Both the position numbers and the translations under genes were made by a program. From an uncultured Eubacteriales bacterium (lineage in GTDB: Bacteria > Bacillota > Clostridia > Christensenellales > Aristaeellaceae), in assembly GCA_902765305.1 (NCBI GenBank), contig CACWZI010000004.1, forward strand, positions 1 to 64,000: DNA of 64,000 bases. The letters run 5' to 3'. Every line of letters begins with the position of its first letter. Position 1 is the first letter of the stretch. Positions 8,322 through 15,499 of the stretch are shown piece by piece. The notes below the pieces were generated by a model. It was not told the origin of the DNA. It saw only the letters and a program-made list of their open reading frames with translations, and did not search any database.

Positions 8322-8350
8322 TTGACAAATCAAGGCAACATGCATAAAAT
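8322..8350 (+). promoter_or_regulatory. amt promoter
   Basis: TTGACA (8322-8327), 17 bp, TAAAAT (8345-8350). It lies after the lipoprotein gene and just before a terminator hairpin. Confidence 0.7.
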
Positions 8351-8365
8351 GTGACCAATTCCAAC

Positions 8366-8422
8366 AAAGCGCAAGGGTGCGCAGTGAGCTTCGTCTCACC
8401 GCCGCCCTTGCGCTTTTGTTTT
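8366..8422 (+). terminator. Terminator-like hairpin in the amt leader
   Basis: A perfect 12-bp outer stem AAAGCGCAAGGG/CCCTTGCGCTTT (8366-8377 with 8405-8416) carries an inner GTGAG/CTCAC stem and is followed by TTTTGTTTT. It lies between the amt promoter and its ribosome site, so transcripts from that promoter must pass it. It shares the GCAAGGG/CCCTTGC stem core with the glnA attenuator. It may also serve as the end of the zinc operon. Confidence 0.75.
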
Positions 8423-8450
8423 GGAATCCACCGGGAAAGGAGCGATCACT

Positions 8451-10148
8451 ATGAAATTTTCCGCTGTCAACACGATCTGGGTGCTGCTGGGCGCGGCGCT
8501 GGTGTTCTTCATGCAGGCGGGCTTCGCCATGTGCGAGGCGGGCTTCACGAGGGCCAAGAACACGGGCAACATCCTGATGAAGAACCTGATGGACTTCTGC
8601 ATCGGCACGCCGCTGTACTGGCTGATGGGCTTCGGCATCATGTTCGGCGCGGGCACGGCGGCCTTCGGCTGGATCGACCCGTTCATCTTGAAGGATTACA
8701 GTCACATACTGCCGGCGGGCGTGCCGCTTTGGGCCTACGCCATCTTCCAGACGGTGTTCTGCGCCACCAGCGCCACCATCGTCTCCGGCGCGATGGCCGA
8801 GCGCACGAAGTTCTCCGCCTACTGCGTCTACTCGGCGGCGATCTCACTGTTCATCTACCCCGTGTCCGGCCACTGGATCTGGGGCGGCGGCTGGCTGGCG
8901 GAGCTGGGCTTCCACGATTTCGCCGGCTCCACCTGCGTGCACATGGTGGGCGGTGTGTGCGCCCTGATCGGCGCGAAGCTGCTGGGCCCCCGCATCGGCA
9001 AGTACGGCACGGACGGCAAGCCCCGGGCCATACTGGGCCACAACCTTTCCATCGCCGCGCTGGGCGTATTCATACTGTGGTTCTGCTGGTTCGGCTTCAA
9101 CGGGGCCAGCACCGTGGGCATGGACAGCGACGAACTGATCGTCTCCGCCGGTCTGGTGTTCTTCAACACCAACCTGGCCGCTGCAGTGGCGACGCTGACG
9201 ACGATGATCTTCACTTGGCTGCGCTACGGCAAGCCGGACGTGTCCATGACCTTCAACGCCTCGCTGGCGGGGCTGGTGGGCATCACGGCGGGCTGCGACG
9301 CGGTCAATCCCTTCGGCGCGGCGATCATCGGCCTGTGCTGCGGCCTGGCAGTGGTGCTGGCGGTGGAATTCTTTGACAAGGTCGTGAAGATCGACGACCC
9401 CGTCGGCGCGATCTCCGTCCATGGCGTGTGCGGCGCGCTGGGCACGCTGCTGACCGGCCTGTTCGCCACCGGCGTCTCCACAATGAAGGGCGTGTTCTAC
9501 GGCGGCGGCTTCAAATTCCTGGGCGTGCAGCTGCTGGGCGTGGCCTCGGTGATCGCCTGGACGGCGGTCGTCATCACCGTCGTGTTCTGCGCCATCAAGG
9601 CCACCATCGGCCTGCGGGCCAGCGCCGAGGACGAGGCCATGGGCCTGGATCGCTCGGAGCATGGCCTGCACACCGCCTATTCCGGCTTTGCCATTATGAC
9701 CGACAGTGCCGTGGAGGACGCCGAGCCCGTGGCGATTCCTCACGATGAATACGAAGCGCCTGTGCGCGTGGCGAAGGAGAAGGCCCCCGACGCGCCGGTA
9801 TACACCAACGTGCGCATCATCTGCCGTCCCGCCAGCCTGGAGCCCCTGAAGAAGAGCCTGAACAAGATCGGCATCACCGGCATGACCGTCACCAACGTCA
9901 TGGGCTACGGTACGCAGAAGGGCAAGCCGGAATACTACCGCGGCACGCCCGTGGAGATCACGCTGCTGCCCAAGGTGCAGGTGGACATCGTGGTCAGCAA
10001 GGTCCCGGTGCGCATGGTCATTGAGACCGCCAAGCGCGTGCTGCACACCGGCCACATCGGCGACGGCAAGATCTTCGTGACCGATGTCGAAAACGTCGTG
10101 CGCGTCCGCACCGGCGAGGAGGGCTATGACGCGCTGCAGTCCGATTGA
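8451..10148 (+). CDS. amt: Ammonium transporter fused to a C-terminal PII domain
   Basis: This 565-residue protein has an Amt channel domain (about 1-405, eleven-helix type, with MCEAGF, ATIVSGAMAER, SGHWIWGGGW, FNGAST and the HGVCGALGT region). A linker is followed by a complete GlnB/GlnK-like PII domain (about 451-565). The PII T-loop GYGTQKGKPEYYRG (485-498) keeps the Tyr at 496 that corresponds to GlnB Tyr51, and LLPKVQVDIVV is typical. In other bacteria GlnK is a separate protein that plugs AmtB when nitrogen is sufficient; here gate and plug are one chain. No separate glnB or glnD is visible. ATG 8451 follows AAAGGAG. It is expressed behind an attenuator-like hairpin. Confidence 0.95.
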   Translation: MKFSAVNTIWVLLGAALVFFMQAGFAMCEAGFTRAKNTGNILMKNLMDFCIGTPLYWLMGFGIMFGAGTAAFGWIDPFILKDYSHILPAGVPLWAYAIFQTVFCATSATIVSGAMAERTKFSAYCVYSAAISLFIYPVSGHWIWGGGWLAELGFHDFAGSTCVHMVGGVCALIGAKLLGPRIGKYGTDGKPRAILGHNLSIAALGVFILWFCWFGFNGASTVGMDSDELIVSAGLVFFNTNLAAAVATLTTMIFTWLRYGKPDVSMTFNASLAGLVGITAGCDAVNPFGAAIIGLCCGLAVVLAVEFFDKVVKIDDPVGAISVHGVCGALGTLLTGLFATGVSTMKGVFYGGGFKFLGVQLLGVASVIAWTAVVITVVFCAIKATIGLRASAEDEAMGLDRSEHGLHTAYSGFAIMTDSAVEDAEPVAIPHDEYEAPVRVAKEKAPDAPVYTNVRIICRPASLEPLKKSLNKIGITGMTVTNVMGYGTQKGKPEYYRGTPVEITLLPKVQVDIVVSKVPVRMVIETAKRVLHTGHIGDGKIFVTDVENVVRVRTGEEGYDALQSD

Positions 10149-10192
10149 TTTCACGAAATAAACTTTTAACACTTTAACATGGTTGCACGGTG

Positions 10193-10220
10193 TTGACATT
10201 TCCGAAGTTCGTGGTATAAT
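10193..10220 (+). promoter_or_regulatory. Promoter of the trpX-like operon
   Basis: TTGACA (10193-10198), 16 bp, TATAAT (10215-10220). It leads into a 290-nt untranslated leader. Confidence 0.75.
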
Positions 10221-10226
10221 GCCTAC

Positions 10227-10514
10227 CATAAAAGCAGGAAAGGTGGGAAACGGTATGAAGCGTCGTCATTGCTGCGATTTGACCGTTTCCCGCCTGTCCG
10301 TTTCCCGCCTGTCCGTTTGCCGCGCCGGGGAAGCTTCGTATGCCAATTTCAATGCTGTGCGATTTATCTTCGCACAGCTGTTTTTTGGCTTTATCGGCTT
10401 TTCACCGACGCCCGTCTGAAGAATCGCGCGTGTGGACCATGGGTTCATCGAGGCGGCTCTCCGGATGGGAGGGCCGCTTTTATGATACATACTTACTTTA
10501 GGAGGAACCCCGTT
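10227..10514 (+). promoter_or_regulatory. Structured leader with two terminator-like hairpins
   Basis: GGTGGGAAACGGT (10242-10254) can pair perfectly (one G-U) with ACCGTTTCCCGCC (10282-10294). The partner lies in a 15-bp tandem repeat GTTTCCCGCCTGTCC (10285-10299, 10300-10314, then partial), so alternative pairings exist. Next comes a strong terminator GCTGTGCG/CGCACAGC with TGTTTTTT (10354-10386), then a second stem GCGGC..GCCGC with TTTTA (10453-10481), then GGAGG. No T-box sequence or riboswitch class I know fits. It looks like an attenuation leader for the aromatic-amino-acid-type transporter. Confidence 0.6.
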
Positions 10515-11459
10515 ATGAAGAAACTGCTTGCCATCGTCGTCGCCGTCGTGTTCTGCCTGGGCATGGCCGCCGTTGCCGAAGAGACCTACACCGTGGGCGT
10601 GTGCCAGCTGGTGCAGCATCCCGCGCTGGACGCCGCCACCCAGGGCTTCCAGGACGCCCTGACCGAAAAGCTGGGCGGGGCTGTCAGCTTTGACGTGCAG
10701 AATGCCTCCGGCGATTCCAACACCTGCTCCACCATCGTGAACGGCTTCGTTTCCGACAACGTGAACCTGATCATGGCCAACGCCACCCCGGCGCTGCAGG
10801 CCGCCGTGGCCGCCACCGGCGACATCCCGATCCTGGGCACGTCCGTCACCGACTACGCCACCGCCCTGGACATCGCGGACTGGACCGGCGCGACGGGCAT
10901 CAACGTGTCCGGCACCAGCGACCTGGCCCCGTTGGACCAGCAGGCCGCGATGCTCCACGAGCTGTTCCCGGACGCCAAGACCGTGGGCCTGCTGTACTGC
11001 TCCGCCGAGCCGAACAGCAAGTACCAGGTGGACGTGATCACCGGTTACCTCACAGAGCTGGGCTATGAGACCGCGGAATTCACCTTCGCCGACAGCAACG
11101 ACGTGGCCTCCGTCGCCCAGAGCGCCTGCGACGGCAGCGACGTGATCTACATTCCCACTGACAACACCGCTGCTTCCTGCACCGAGGCCATCCGCAACGT
11201 GGTGGAGCCCGCGGGCAAGCCGGTGATCGCCGGCGAGGAGGGCATCTGCAAGGGCTGCGGCGTGGCGACCCTGTCCATCAGTTATTACGATCTGGGCTAC
11301 GCCACCGGCGAGATGGCCTACGAGGTGCTGGCCAACGGCGCGGACGTCGCCACCCTTGACGTCGCCTTTGCCCCGAACGTCACCAAGGAATACAATGCCG
11401 AGCTTGCCGGGCTGCTGGGCGTGACCGTCCCGGAGGACTACGTGGCCATCGAAGGATAA
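10515..11459 (+). CDS. ABC transporter substrate-binding protein, TrpX-like
   Basis: This 314-residue exported protein of the ABC_sub_bind (PF04392) type has a signal peptide (1-20, ending AVA) without a lipobox. Typical features are GVCQLVQHPALDAATQGF, LIMANATPALQAA, PILGTSVTDY, GTSDLAPLDQQ, and late EEGICKGCGVATLSISYYDLG. Members of this family bring in tryptophan or tyrosine in streptococci (TrpXYZ) or remain uncharacterised. ATG follows GGAGGAAC. It heads a three-gene operon with permease and ATPase. The ligand is inferred from family only. Confidence 0.85.
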   Translation: MKKLLAIVVAVVFCLGMAAVAEETYTVGVCQLVQHPALDAATQGFQDALTEKLGGAVSFDVQNASGDSNTCSTIVNGFVSDNVNLIMANATPALQAAVAATGDIPILGTSVTDYATALDIADWTGATGINVSGTSDLAPLDQQAAMLHELFPDAKTVGLLYCSAEPNSKYQVDVITGYLTELGYETAEFTFADSNDVASVAQSACDGSDVIYIPTDNTAASCTEAIRNVVEPAGKPVIAGEEGICKGCGVATLSISYYDLGYATGEMAYEVLANGADVATLDVAFAPNVTKEYNAELAGLLGVTVPEDYVAIEG

Positions 11460-11613
11460 GTGGGAATGCGGACATCGAGCGCCCGGAAAAATGTCCTGTG
11501 GACAATTTTCAGCGAGATGGGGCCGGCAGGCCCAAGGGAATGAGGAATTGAGTCAGAGGCAGTCTCTCATTCCCCATTCCCAATTTCCCCTTAAAGAATT
11601 GGAGGCAACGACC

Positions 11614-12522
11614 TTGAACATAACCTCATTGCTGAACGCCCTTCCCGGCGCGGTGGCCCAGAGCCTCATTTGGGGCATCATGGCCATCGGCGTATACATC
11701 ACCTACAAGGTGTTGGACCTGGCGGACCTGACCGTGGACGGCACGATGGCCACCGGCGGCGCGGTGTGCGTGATGCTGATGCTGGGCGGCGTGAACGTGT
11801 GGCTGGCGCTGGCGTGCGCGGTGCTGGCCGGCATGCTGGCGGGGCTCATGACCGGTATCTTCCACACGGCCATGGGCATCCCTCCGATCCTCTCGGGCAT
11901 ACTGACCCAGCTTTCGCTGTATTCCATCAACCTGGCCATCATGGGCTTCAAGGCCAACCAGGGCATCAACGTCACCAAGTACGACCTGATCGTCAGCCAG
12001 CGGAACGTGCGGGCGCTGGGCCTGTCCAACCCGATCGTTACAACCCTTGTCGTACTGGCGCTGGTGATCGGTGTGCTGTACTGGTTCTTCGGAACGGAGC
12101 TGGGCAGTTCCCTGCGCGCCACCGGCGCGAACGCGGCCATGAGTCGCGCCCAGGGCATCAACACCAACGTATGCAAGATACTGGGTCTGATGATCTCCAA
12201 TGGCATCGTGGCGCTGTCCTCGGCCATGCTCGCCCATTACCAGGGCTTCGTGGACGTGAACATGGGCCGAGGGGCCATCGTGATCGGCCTGGCCGCCGTG
12301 ATCATCTCAGACGTGCTGTTCGGGAAGCTGTTTCGCAACTTTGCGCTGAAGCTCACCGGCGTCGCCATCGGCGCGGTGATCTACTACATCGTCATACAGG
12401 TCGTGCTGTGGCTGGGGCTGAATACGAATCTGCTCAAGCTGCTGTCGGCGCTGATCGTGGCCGTGTTCCTCGCCGTGCCCCACTGGAAGGCGAATATGCA
12501 AGGGGGGAAAGGCCGTGCTTGA
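11614..12522 (+). CDS. ABC transporter permease, TrpY-like
   Basis: This 302-residue permease of the branched-chain/TrpY superfamily has about eight hydrophobic segments, with ADLTVDGTMATGGAV (about 35-49), GILTQLSLYSINLAIMG and SLRATGANAAMSRAQGINT near the coupling helix. The start is TTG 11614, 8 nt after GGAGG (11601-11605); no ATG has a comparable site. The end overlaps the ATPase GTG by 8 bp. The 154 bp before it contain a GGGAATGAG/CTCATTCCC inverted repeat. Confidence 0.88.
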   Translation: MNITSLLNALPGAVAQSLIWGIMAIGVYITYKVLDLADLTVDGTMATGGAVCVMLMLGGVNVWLALACAVLAGMLAGLMTGIFHTAMGIPPILSGILTQLSLYSINLAIMGFKANQGINVTKYDLIVSQRNVRALGLSNPIVTTLVVLALVIGVLYWFFGTELGSSLRATGANAAMSRAQGINTNVCKILGLMISNGIVALSSAMLAHYQGFVDVNMGRGAIVIGLAAVIISDVLFGKLFRNFALKLTGVAIGAVIYYIVIQVVLWLGLNTNLLKLLSALIVAVFLAVPHWKANMQGGKGRA

Positions 12523-13312
12523 GCTGGTGAACGTGCGAAAGACCTTCAACCCGAAGACCGTCAACGAGAAGGTGGCCCTGGACGGCCTGAACCTGCGCCT
12601 TGAGGAAGGCGATTTCGTGACCGTCATCGGCGGCAACGGGGCGGGGAAGAGCACCATGCTGAACGCCATCGCGGGGGTCTGGCCCATCGACAGCGGGCGC
12701 ATCGCCATCGACGGCTACGAGGTCACCCACCTGCCGGAGTACCGCCGCGCCGCGCTGCTGGGGCGGGTGTTCCAGGACCCGATGACCGGCACCGCCGCCA
12801 CCATGCAGATCGAGGAAAACCTGGCTCTCGCTGCAAGACGTGGCCAGGGGCGCACGCTGAAGGTCGGCATCACCCGGCAGGAGCGGGAGGCTTACCGGGA
12901 AAAACTGGCGAAGCTGGGCCTGGGCCTGGAGGACCGCATGACCGCGAAGGTGGGTCTGCTCTCCGGCGGCCAGCGGCAGGCGCTGACCCTCTTGATGGCG
13001 ACGCTGAAGAAGCCGAAGCTGCTGCTTCTGGACGAGCACACCGCCGCGCTGGACCCCCGCACCGCGGCCAAGGTGCTGGCGCTGTCCGAGCAAATCGTGA
13101 CGGAAAACCACCTCATGACCCTGATGGTCACCCACAACATGCGCGACGCCATCCGCTACGGCAACCGCCTGATCATGATGAACGAGGGCCGCGTGATCCT
13201 GGACATCTCCGGGGAAGAAAAGAAGCGCCTCACCGTGGAAATGCTCATGGACGCCTTCGCCAAAGCCAGCGGTGAAGCGTTCGCCAACGACAGGATATTG
13301 CTCTCTTTTTAA
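12515..13312 (+). CDS. ABC transporter ATP-binding protein, TrpZ-like
   Basis: This 265-residue ABC ATPase has Walker A GGNGAGKST (about 44-52), a Q-loop near GRVFQDP, signature LLSGGQRQ, Walker B LLLLDEHTAALDP and H-loop VTHNM. The signature region is of the type that goes with TrpXY-like importers. GTG start 12515 is read from GGGGGGAAAGG inside the end of the permease gene (8-bp overlap). Confidence 0.92.
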   Translation: MLELVNVRKTFNPKTVNEKVALDGLNLRLEEGDFVTVIGGNGAGKSTMLNAIAGVWPIDSGRIAIDGYEVTHLPEYRRAALLGRVFQDPMTGTAATMQIEENLALAARRGQGRTLKVGITRQEREAYREKLAKLGLGLEDRMTAKVGLLSGGQRQALTLLMATLKKPKLLLLDEHTAALDPRTAAKVLALSEQIVTENHLMTLMVTHNMRDAIRYGNRLIMMNEGRVILDISGEEKKRLTVEMLMDAFAKASGEAFANDRILLSF

Positions 13313-13328
13313 ATTAACCCCGTTTCTG

Positions 13329-13357
13329 TTGACGGGCACATGCAATACATCTATAAT
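13329..13357 (+). promoter_or_regulatory. Promoter upstream of the DUF308 gene
   Basis: TTGACG (13329-13334), 17 bp, TATAAT (13352-13357). The following 325 bp before the coding start hold no convincing gene. They hold a 24-bp tandem repeat and a palindromic repeat that would be transcribed as leader. Confidence 0.55.
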
Positions 13358-13512
13358 ATCACACCGAGAGAAGATACCATCATTCTCCGTCCCTGCCTGG
13401 ACCTGCCGGACCTCCGGCGCGGCGCGGCGTTCGTCCGCTTCCGGGCAGGGCGATTGGGAATGCGGGTCGCGGTCTGCATGGACAGTACGAAGGAGGTGGG
13501 GGAAGATCCCTG

Positions 13513-13596
13513 CGACGCGAAGCTAGTCCTTTAGGGCGACGCGAAGCTAGTCCTTTAGGGCGACGCGAAGCCAGTCCTTTAGGGCGACGCGAAGCA
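13513..13596. repeat. 24-bp tandem repeat, 3.5 copies
   Basis: CGACGCGAAGCTAGTCCTTT plus AGGG repeats at 13513-13536, 13537-13560 and 13561-13584 (one C/T change), with a half copy to 13596. It runs directly into the palindromic repeat at 13598. Confidence 0.95.
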
Positions 13597-13597
13597 T

Positions 13598-13645
13598 GTA
13601 GCGGCGCCTATCAGGCGCCACATGGCGGCAGATTGCCGCCGCTAC
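13598..13645. repeat. GTAGCGGCG palindromic repeat, copy 1 (48 bp)
   Basis: Starts GTAGCGGCG and ends CGCCGCTAC. It has two internal palindromes (GGCGCC-TATCA-GGCGCC and GGCGGCA..TTGCCGCC). It differs from the copy at 37575-37622 by one base. This is a REP/BIME-like intergenic element. Confidence 0.9.
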
Positions 13646-13683
13646 ATCACTCTCAATACACAGTAGAACAAGGAGTAATAGAT

Positions 13684-14196
13684 ATGAGCATTCTGAGCAT
13701 TATCCTGGGTGTCATCATGATCGTCGGTGGCGTTTTCTGCATGTTCACCCCCTTCGCCACCTTCCTGTCCGCCGGCTTTATGATCGCCATCATGCTGTTC
13801 ATGTACGGCATCTTCGGCGTCGTGCGCTTCTTCCAGAAGGAAGCCGGTGCCCTGGAGCTGATCTCCAGCATCCTGGCCATCATCGTGGGCGTGATCGCCA
13901 TCGTTCGTCCCGGCGGGGCCCTCGTCATCGACGGCTTCGTGCTGAACATGGTTTCCGCTTGGCTGCTGGTCAAGGGCCTTATCAACATCATCATCTCCAT
14001 CCAGGCCAGGAATGAGATCAAGGGCTGGGGCTGGGGCGTCGCCATCGGCGTGCTGAGCATCGTCGCCGGCGTCCTCTCCTTCCTGCATCCCACGATCACC
14101 GCCCTGACGGTGGGCATCCTGATGGGCCTGGTCTTCGTGGAGAACGGCATCGACATGATCGTGCTCGGCACAACCCTGCGCGCGATCGATCGCTGA
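13684..14196 (+). CDS. DUF308/HdeD-like membrane protein
   Basis: This 170-residue protein has six hydrophobic segments arranged as three similar two-helix units, with small-residue runs such as IILGVIMIVGGVF and IIVGVIAIVRPG. That is the DUF308 pattern of HdeD, an acid-resistance membrane protein in E. coli whose mechanism is unclear. ATG 13684 follows AGGAG (13671-13675). A strong terminator follows; the gene seems to be alone. Confidence 0.82.
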   Translation: MSILSIILGVIMIVGGVFCMFTPFATFLSAGFMIAIMLFMYGIFGVVRFFQKEAGALELISSILAIIVGVIAIVRPGGALVIDGFVLNMVSAWLLVKGLINIIISIQARNEIKGWGWGVAIGVLSIVAGVLSFLHPTITALTVGILMGLVFVENGIDMIVLGTTLRAIDR

Positions 14197-14227
14197 TTCG
14201 GCAACCCGTAGAACCGACAGGAATGGC

Positions 14228-14262
14228 AAAATCGTCCGACCGCAAGGCCGGACGATTTTGTC
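14228..14262. terminator. Terminator after the DUF308 gene
   Basis: AAAATCGTCCG/CGGACGATTTT, an 11-bp stem with a 10-nt loop. It could act in both directions, for the DUF308 gene and for the convergent SEC-C gene. Confidence 0.85.
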
Positions 14263-14366
14263 ATTCCGGGTAACTGAACAGACACCGTTCCCAATGGGCC
14301 TTTGGGTTCAGGCCCTGTTTCTGTATTTCAGGAAAAGGGCCCGGACCGTATTGGGCAGGGCGCCAT

Positions 14367-15191
14367 TTACCGCCCACAGCATTTCTTGTATTTCTTTCCG
14401 CTGCCGCACGGGCAGGGATCGTTGGGCCCGACCTTCTTCTTCGGGATGTCCTTCGAAAGGGATTGCATAAGCTGCTGACTGACTCTCTCGCAGCCGCCGT
14501 ACTGCGCAAGCATCTTTTCCAGGGTTTTCCGGCTATCCGGGATATCCTCGTCCTTTTCCGGGATATCATCCGGCAGCACAGGAGGATTTTCTATCTCCGA
14601 CGGTTTCCATCCCCGTAAAACCGGGTTGGGCATGGCTGCGTAAAAACGGTTTCCCAATTCACGGAAGCGCTTGACCTGCGCTATGGTTCGAAAATGAATC
14701 TTCCCTAGGGATTCTCCGTGAAGAACGGACATGACCCAGGATTTTCCGTCATACAGGGCGATCGGCTGGTTTAAAACGCAGTCGTCCACGAGCTGCCTGC
14801 ACCAGTCATCTTCAAGTCCGAATTCTTTCCTTCCAAACTCGATGATGGCCTGCTTCTCCGGTATGTCAAGGCGCTCATCCTCAAACCTGAGCAGCGTTTG
14901 CTCGTCACAATCACGATAGGGAAGATCAAGCCGGGCGGCGATGAAACGCTCAAAATCACTGTAATCGATGGCGATCAGGTGCTCGACCACGATCTCGGGT
15001 TCGTCCAAACCCTCTGATTCTACATAATAATGGTATTTCAGGATTTTGTCCCTGCGCAGAGCCCTTGTAATCTGTTGGGCCGTTACCTCCGGATGCCATT
15101 GCGATATCTTGCTGATCATGTAGCTTACCGGCACAGACCAGTAGTAATCCGCAAAGGCCTGGATAAGGATACACAGCTTTTCATTCGTCAT
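14367..15191 (-). CDS. SEC-C motif protein of unknown function
   Basis: This 274-residue soluble protein ends in the zinc-binding SEC-C motif (NDPCPCGSGKKYKKCCGR), also found at the end of SecA and in many small proteins, where it binds a metal and contacts ribosomes or partners. The upstream region is mostly helical and acidic with no motif I recognise; the N-terminal 50 residues (SYMISKIS, ITRALRRDKI) could be a winged-helix-like fold. The start is ATG 15191, ten bases after GAGGGAG; a TTG six bases upstream is also possible. Confidence 0.8.
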   Translation of the reverse strand: MTNEKLCILIQAFADYYWSVPVSYMISKISQWHPEVTAQQITRALRRDKILKYHYYVESEGLDEPEIVVEHLIAIDYSDFERFIAARLDLPYRDCDEQTLLRFEDERLDIPEKQAIIEFGRKEFGLEDDWCRQLVDDCVLNQPIALYDGKSWVMSVLHGESLGKIHFRTIAQVKRFRELGNRFYAAMPNPVLRGWKPSEIENPPVLPDDIPEKDEDIPDSRKTLEKMLAQYGGCERVSQQLMQSLSKDIPKKKVGPNDPCPCGSGKKYKKCCGR

Positions 15192-15217
15192 ATTCAATGC
15201 ACTCCCTCAGAACAGAA

Positions 15218-15302
15218 ATAGTGATCCGCCCTTCCCGTATCACTTGCCCGTCCAGACCCCGATGAAGCGTTTCACGGCGGCGCGCTTCTCAACGTCGGTC
15301 AT
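15218..15302 (-). pseudogene. N-terminal remnant of a class I DNA methyltransferase
   Basis: On the minus strand, ATG 15302 opens MTDVEKRAAVKRFIGVWTGK, then a stop, then in frame YGKGGS. This resembles the beginning of large SAM-dependent DNA methyltransferases (type IIG/MmeI-like, where GKGYEKGES follows the Trp), with a Gly codon changed to TGA. Nothing of the catalytic domain remains. A MITE abuts the start codon by 2 bp. The match is from memory of the motif. Confidence 0.45.
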
Positions 15303-15304
15303 TG

Positions 15305-15452
15305 TTAAGGAAATACCGCGCAATTAAGGTGGTCAGCTGGCGAGTGAATTTTTCGACAGATGCAATTGCAGATTTCGAAGGTTTACTGGCGGTAAATCGA
15401 GACGGAAAAGGCACCGCCAGATGTGCCGCCGTATTGTGCGGTATTTCCTTAA
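15305..15452. mobile_element. MITE-like element with perfect 15-bp terminal inverted repeats
   Basis: TTAAGGAAATACCGC (15305-15319) is repeated inverted as GCGGTATTTCCTTAA (15438-15452), and the similarity extends about 5 bp further inward. The 148-bp element is non-coding and must be mobilised in trans if active. It sits between the methyltransferase remnant and the next gene's terminator. Confidence 0.85.
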
Positions 15453-15488
15453 ACGACGCCCTCCGCAACTGCTTGCGAAGGGCGTCGT
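15453..15488 (-). terminator. Terminator of the MscS operon
   Basis: ACGACGCCCT/AGGGCGTCGT with inner CGCAA/TTGCG gives a long hairpin right after the 15500 gene. The T-run is short and its distal part is supplied by the MITE end. Confidence 0.7.
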
Positions 15489-15499
15489 CATGGCTTCGG

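Noticed and set aside
8366..8422. ANTAR two-hairpin target in the amt leader
   Set aside because: Only one main hairpin is visible and its loop does not have A at position 1 and G at position 4; kept only as an attenuator.
10255..10419. Leader peptide (54 codons, Phe-rich end) ahead of the trpX-like gene
   Set aside because: The Phe run is simply the U-tract of the terminator read in frame, and the rest is the 15-bp tandem repeat; no good evidence of translation.
11520..11600. Hairpin GGGAATGAG/CTCATTCCC before the permease as a terminator
   Set aside because: No U-run, 21-nt loop; the permease and ATPase would be cut off from their binding-protein gene.
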